This document shows, piece after piece, positions 4,691-5,706 of a stretch of DNA of 5,706 nt. The position numbers and the translations under genes were made by a program. Numbering within the stretch: the stretch's first letter is position 1; every line of letters starts with the position of its first letter. Under the pieces are notes generated by a model. It saw only the letters and a program-made list of their open reading frames with translations, was not told where the DNA came from and made no database searches. Source of the stretch: Candidatus Segatella albertsiae (lineage in GTDB: Bacteria; Bacteroidota; Bacteroidia; Bacteroidales; Bacteroidaceae); NCBI GenBank assembly GCA_002451555.1, contig DKCU01000161.1, positions 3,550 through 9,255 of the forward strand, written 5' to 3'.

Positions 4691-5706
4691 ATGGATACAT
4701 TACAAAATATATCAGTTCAGATTAGCGACTTCCTTTGGTCCTATATCATTATCACAGTGTTGATATGTTGTGCGCTCTTCTTCACTTGGCGCACCCGCTT
4801 CGTGCAGTTCCGTCTCATCAGGGAGATGGTGCGACTATTGCTTCATCCCGACAAGGTACAACCTGAAGAGATAGGTCCGGATGAGCTCTCCGAAGAACTG
4901 AAGGTGGATGGAAAGATGCAGCACATTTCCTCCTTCCAAGCCTTTGTGGTGGCCTTGGCCAGCAGAATCGGTACCGGCAACTTGGCTGGTGTGGCGACCG
5001 CCATCAGCATCGGAGGCCCTGGAGCCGTTTTCTGGATGTGGATGCTCGCCCTGCTGGGCTCGGCTTCCGCTTTCATCGAGTCAACCCTGGCACAACTTTA
5101 CAAGCGCAGAGGCAAGACCTCCTTCTATGGCGGTCCTGCCTACTATATGAAATATGGTCTGGGCAAGGGATGGATGGGCATCCTCTTCGCCGTGCTGATG
5201 ATTGTTACCTTTGGCTTCGCCTATAATTCCGTGCAGAGCAATACCATCTGTGCGGCTTGGCAGAAGGCTTTCGGCTTCGAGCCTGCCACCATGGGAATCA
5301 TCCTTACGGCGTTGACACTTCTCATCATCTTCGGTGGCATTCATCGCGTGGCGAAGTTCTCTTCCACGGTGGTTCCCGTGATGGCAGTCATTTATCTTCT
5401 TATTGCCATTGGTGTGGTGCTTTGGAATGTCACCCTCTTGCCAAAGGTCGTGCTTACCATCTTGGAGAATGCTTTTGGTTTCAACCAGGCGGCAGGTGGC
5501 ATGCTCGGTGTAACCGTGATACAGGGCATCAAGCGAGGCTTGTTCAGCAATGAGGCAGGCGAGGGTAGTGCGCCTAATGCGGCAGCCGTGGCTACTGTGT
5601 CTCATCCTGTAAAACAAGGCTTGATACAGGCATTGGGAGTGTTCACCGATACCTTGGTGGTATGTTCTTGTACTGCTTTCATCATCCTTGTGAGCGGTGT
5701 GGATGT
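4691..5706 (+). CDS. AGCS-family sodium:alanine/glycine symporter (partial, 3' end outside window)
   Basis: 338 whole codons from ATG 4691; the frame is open through the last base, so the C-terminus is missing (family members are usually about 450-500 residues). It is a polytopic inner-membrane carrier that brings in alanine or glycine with Na+. The family signature is visible at residues 108-123, GGPGAVFWMWMLALLG. Other marks are ASRIGTGNLAGVATAI at 90-105, SFYGGPAYYMKYGLG at 144-158, QSNTICAAW at 182-190, and GIKRGLFSNEAGEGSAPNAA at 279-298, the last being a highly conserved block. Membrane segments are seen at about 17-32, 84-105, 111-135, 162-180, 201-216 and 225-246. Residues 53-78 form an acidic stretch (EEIGPDELSEELK) that looks longer than the linker I recall in other AGCS proteins. 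The gap of 32 bases behind the DUF4421 stop shows no terminator or TAnnTTTG element, so the two genes are probably cotranscribed. The start lacks a Shine-Dalgarno. Confidence 0.95.
   Translation, partial: MDTLQNISVQISDFLWSYIIITVLICCALFFTWRTRFVQFRLIREMVRLLLHPDKVQPEEIGPDELSEELKVDGKMQHISSFQAFVVALASRIGTGNLAGVATAISIGGPGAVFWMWMLALLGSASAFIESTLAQLYKRRGKTSFYGGPAYYMKYGLGKGWMGILFAVLMIVTFGFAYNSVQSNTICAAWQKAFGFEPATMGIILTALTLLIIFGGIHRVAKFSSTVVPVMAVIYLLIAIGVVLWNVTLLPKVVLTILENAFGFNQAAGGMLGVTVIQGIKRGLFSNEAGEGSAPNAAAVATVSHPVKQGLIQALGVFTDTLVVCSCTAFIILVSGVD

Noticed and set aside
5081..5617. - strand ORF of 178 codons opposite the symporter
   Set aside because: It is His-rich, low-similarity antisense of the AGCS coding sequence, whose signature motifs are clear on the + strand.

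Overview
The window looks like a chromosomal piece of a gut or oral Bacteroidota, most probably Prevotella/Segatella. The reasons are protein families typical of that group (a DUF4143-type AAA ATPase tail, a DUF4421 outer-membrane protein, a Bacteroidota-style short PAS protein), two promoters of the Bacteroidota form (TTTG or TTG, 19-20 bases, TAnnTTTG), and start codons mostly preceded by A-rich sequence instead of a Shine-Dalgarno. The genus is inferred from family resemblance, not from a search.

Layout. (1) Bases 1-160 are the C-terminal end of an ATP-binding DUF4143 protein on the + strand, closed by a strong hairpin at 169-207. (2) Bases 212-982 hold two broken genes joined back to back: the C-terminal half of an aldo/keto reductase on the - strand (212-733) and the last 84 codons of a type I phosphodiesterase/nucleotide pyrophosphatase on the + strand (728-982). 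They meet at a 6-base stretch, 728-733, that fits both proteins. This is either a real deletion or an assembly join. A perfect 14-bp inverted repeat (990-1031) closes this part. (3) Bases 1057-3036 hold four genes on the - strand, in transcription order GNAT acetyltransferase, beta-carbonic anhydrase, small PAS protein, secreted GH73-type glucosaminidase. Gaps are 47, 25 (or 43) and 3 bases, and a good promoter lies only in front of the first. (4) Bases 3037-3392 form a divergent control region with a promoter for each direction. The + strand side has a leader of about 190 bases containing a 10-bp inverted repeat and a possible 32-codon ORF ending one base before the next gene. (5) Bases 3393-5706 hold a DUF4421 outer-membrane barrel protein and, 32 bases on, an AGCS-family sodium:alanine/glycine symporter that runs off the end.

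No mobile element, CRISPR array, tRNA or rRNA was seen, and I found no convincing new multi-gene system. The items most worth checking are the double gene truncation at 722-736 and the structured leader with its small ORF in front of the DUF4421 gene.
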